20,911 bases of DNA from Betaproteobacteria bacterium (lineage in GTDB: Bacteria; Pseudomonadota; Gammaproteobacteria; Burkholderiales; Burkholderiaceae_C), in contig RFPX01000003.1 of NCBI GenBank assembly GCA_009925955.1, forward strand, positions 1 to 20,911, given 5' to 3'. Shown in pieces: positions 20,798 through 20,911 of this stretch. The position numbers were made by a program, and so were the translations under genes. The first letter of the stretch is position 1. The number at the start of each line of letters is the position of its first letter. The notes beneath the pieces were generated by a model. That model did no database searches and had not been told where the DNA came from. It saw only the letters and a program-made list of their open reading frames with translations.

Positions 20798-20911
20798 GAG
20801 GCGCAATCTTGGCACGGGGAGGGATGGACGGCAAGCACCCACCGCAAGCCGGTCAGACCCGGGTGTTCGGTCGCGCGTGCGCCGAGATATTCCTTTGACC
20901 CGCACCGTCGG

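Noticed and set aside
20798..20911. Possible gene or upstream extension at the right edge
   Set aside because: The open frame to 20905 is Arg-rich and lacks family similarity; DUF1883 proteins start at MKFL. I see no other feature in these 114 bases.
1..20911. CRISPR arrays, insertion sequences, phage genes, tRNA or rRNA genes
   Set aside because: No direct-repeat arrays, transposase motifs, terminal inverted repeats or tRNA-like cloverleaf signatures were seen on reading both strands; a tRNAscan and ISfinder run would settle it.

Overview
The window is dense, GC-rich bacterial chromosome. The gene content and order (end of miaB, hemA-prfA-prmC-grxD-ubiX; rplU-rpmA-obgE-proB divergent from ispB; an orphan Bug-type solute receptor) point to a betaproteobacterium of the order Burkholderiales, most likely near the Comamonadaceae. 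This placement rests on protein character and gene order read by eye, not on a database search. I see no insertion sequence, prophage, CRISPR array, tRNA or rRNA. Coding density is very high and no gene-free stretch exceeds about 210 bases.

Layout. (1) 1-4931: the 3' end of miaB (tRNA methylthiotransferase), a small unrecognised three-helix membrane protein on the minus strand, then a plus-strand run hemA (first step of tetrapyrrole synthesis), prfA (release factor 1), prmC (the methyltransferase that modifies RF1), grxD (monothiol CGFS glutaredoxin) and ubiX (flavin prenyltransferase for ubiquinone synthesis). hemA/prfA and prfA/prmC overlap. (2) 4935-7363, minus strand: proS (prolyl-tRNA synthetase) followed after 2 nt by a secreted lytic transglycosylase. 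(3) 7456-8067: rppH (RNA pyrophosphohydrolase), whose 3' end overlaps proB. (4) 8036-10956, minus strand: rplU-rpmA-obgE-proB, with a UUCG-capped hairpin between rpmA and obgE and a roughly 130-nt structured leader in front of rplU.

(5) 11163-15396, plus strand: ispB (polyprenyl diphosphate synthase, quinone side chain), then a FecR-domain secreted protein and, one base later, a CHASE2-transmembrane-class III adenylate cyclase. This pair is the most signalling-like module in the window. (6) 15437-18586: yaeQ, convergent with a FadH-type 2,4-dienoyl-CoA reductase (FMN/4Fe-4S/FAD), which is divergent from a two-CBS-domain protein. (7) 18594-20797, minus strand: a DUF1883 protein, a Bug/TctC-family periplasmic binding protein, and an N-formylglutamate amidohydrolase-family enzyme 3 bp after it, which suggests a small uptake-and-hydrolysis unit.

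Functionally this is mostly housekeeping: translation and its quality control (miaB, prfA, prmC, proS, rplU, rpmA, obgE), cofactors (hemA, grxD, ubiX, ispB), proline synthesis (proB) and RNA decay (rppH). The accessory part starts at the FecR gene. I found no clearly new large system. The best leads are the FecR/CHASE2 cyclase pair, the Bug plus formylglutamate amidohydrolase pair, the near-leaderless divergent hemA promoter region, the rplU leader, and four tail-to-tail gene junctions with no room for a terminator.
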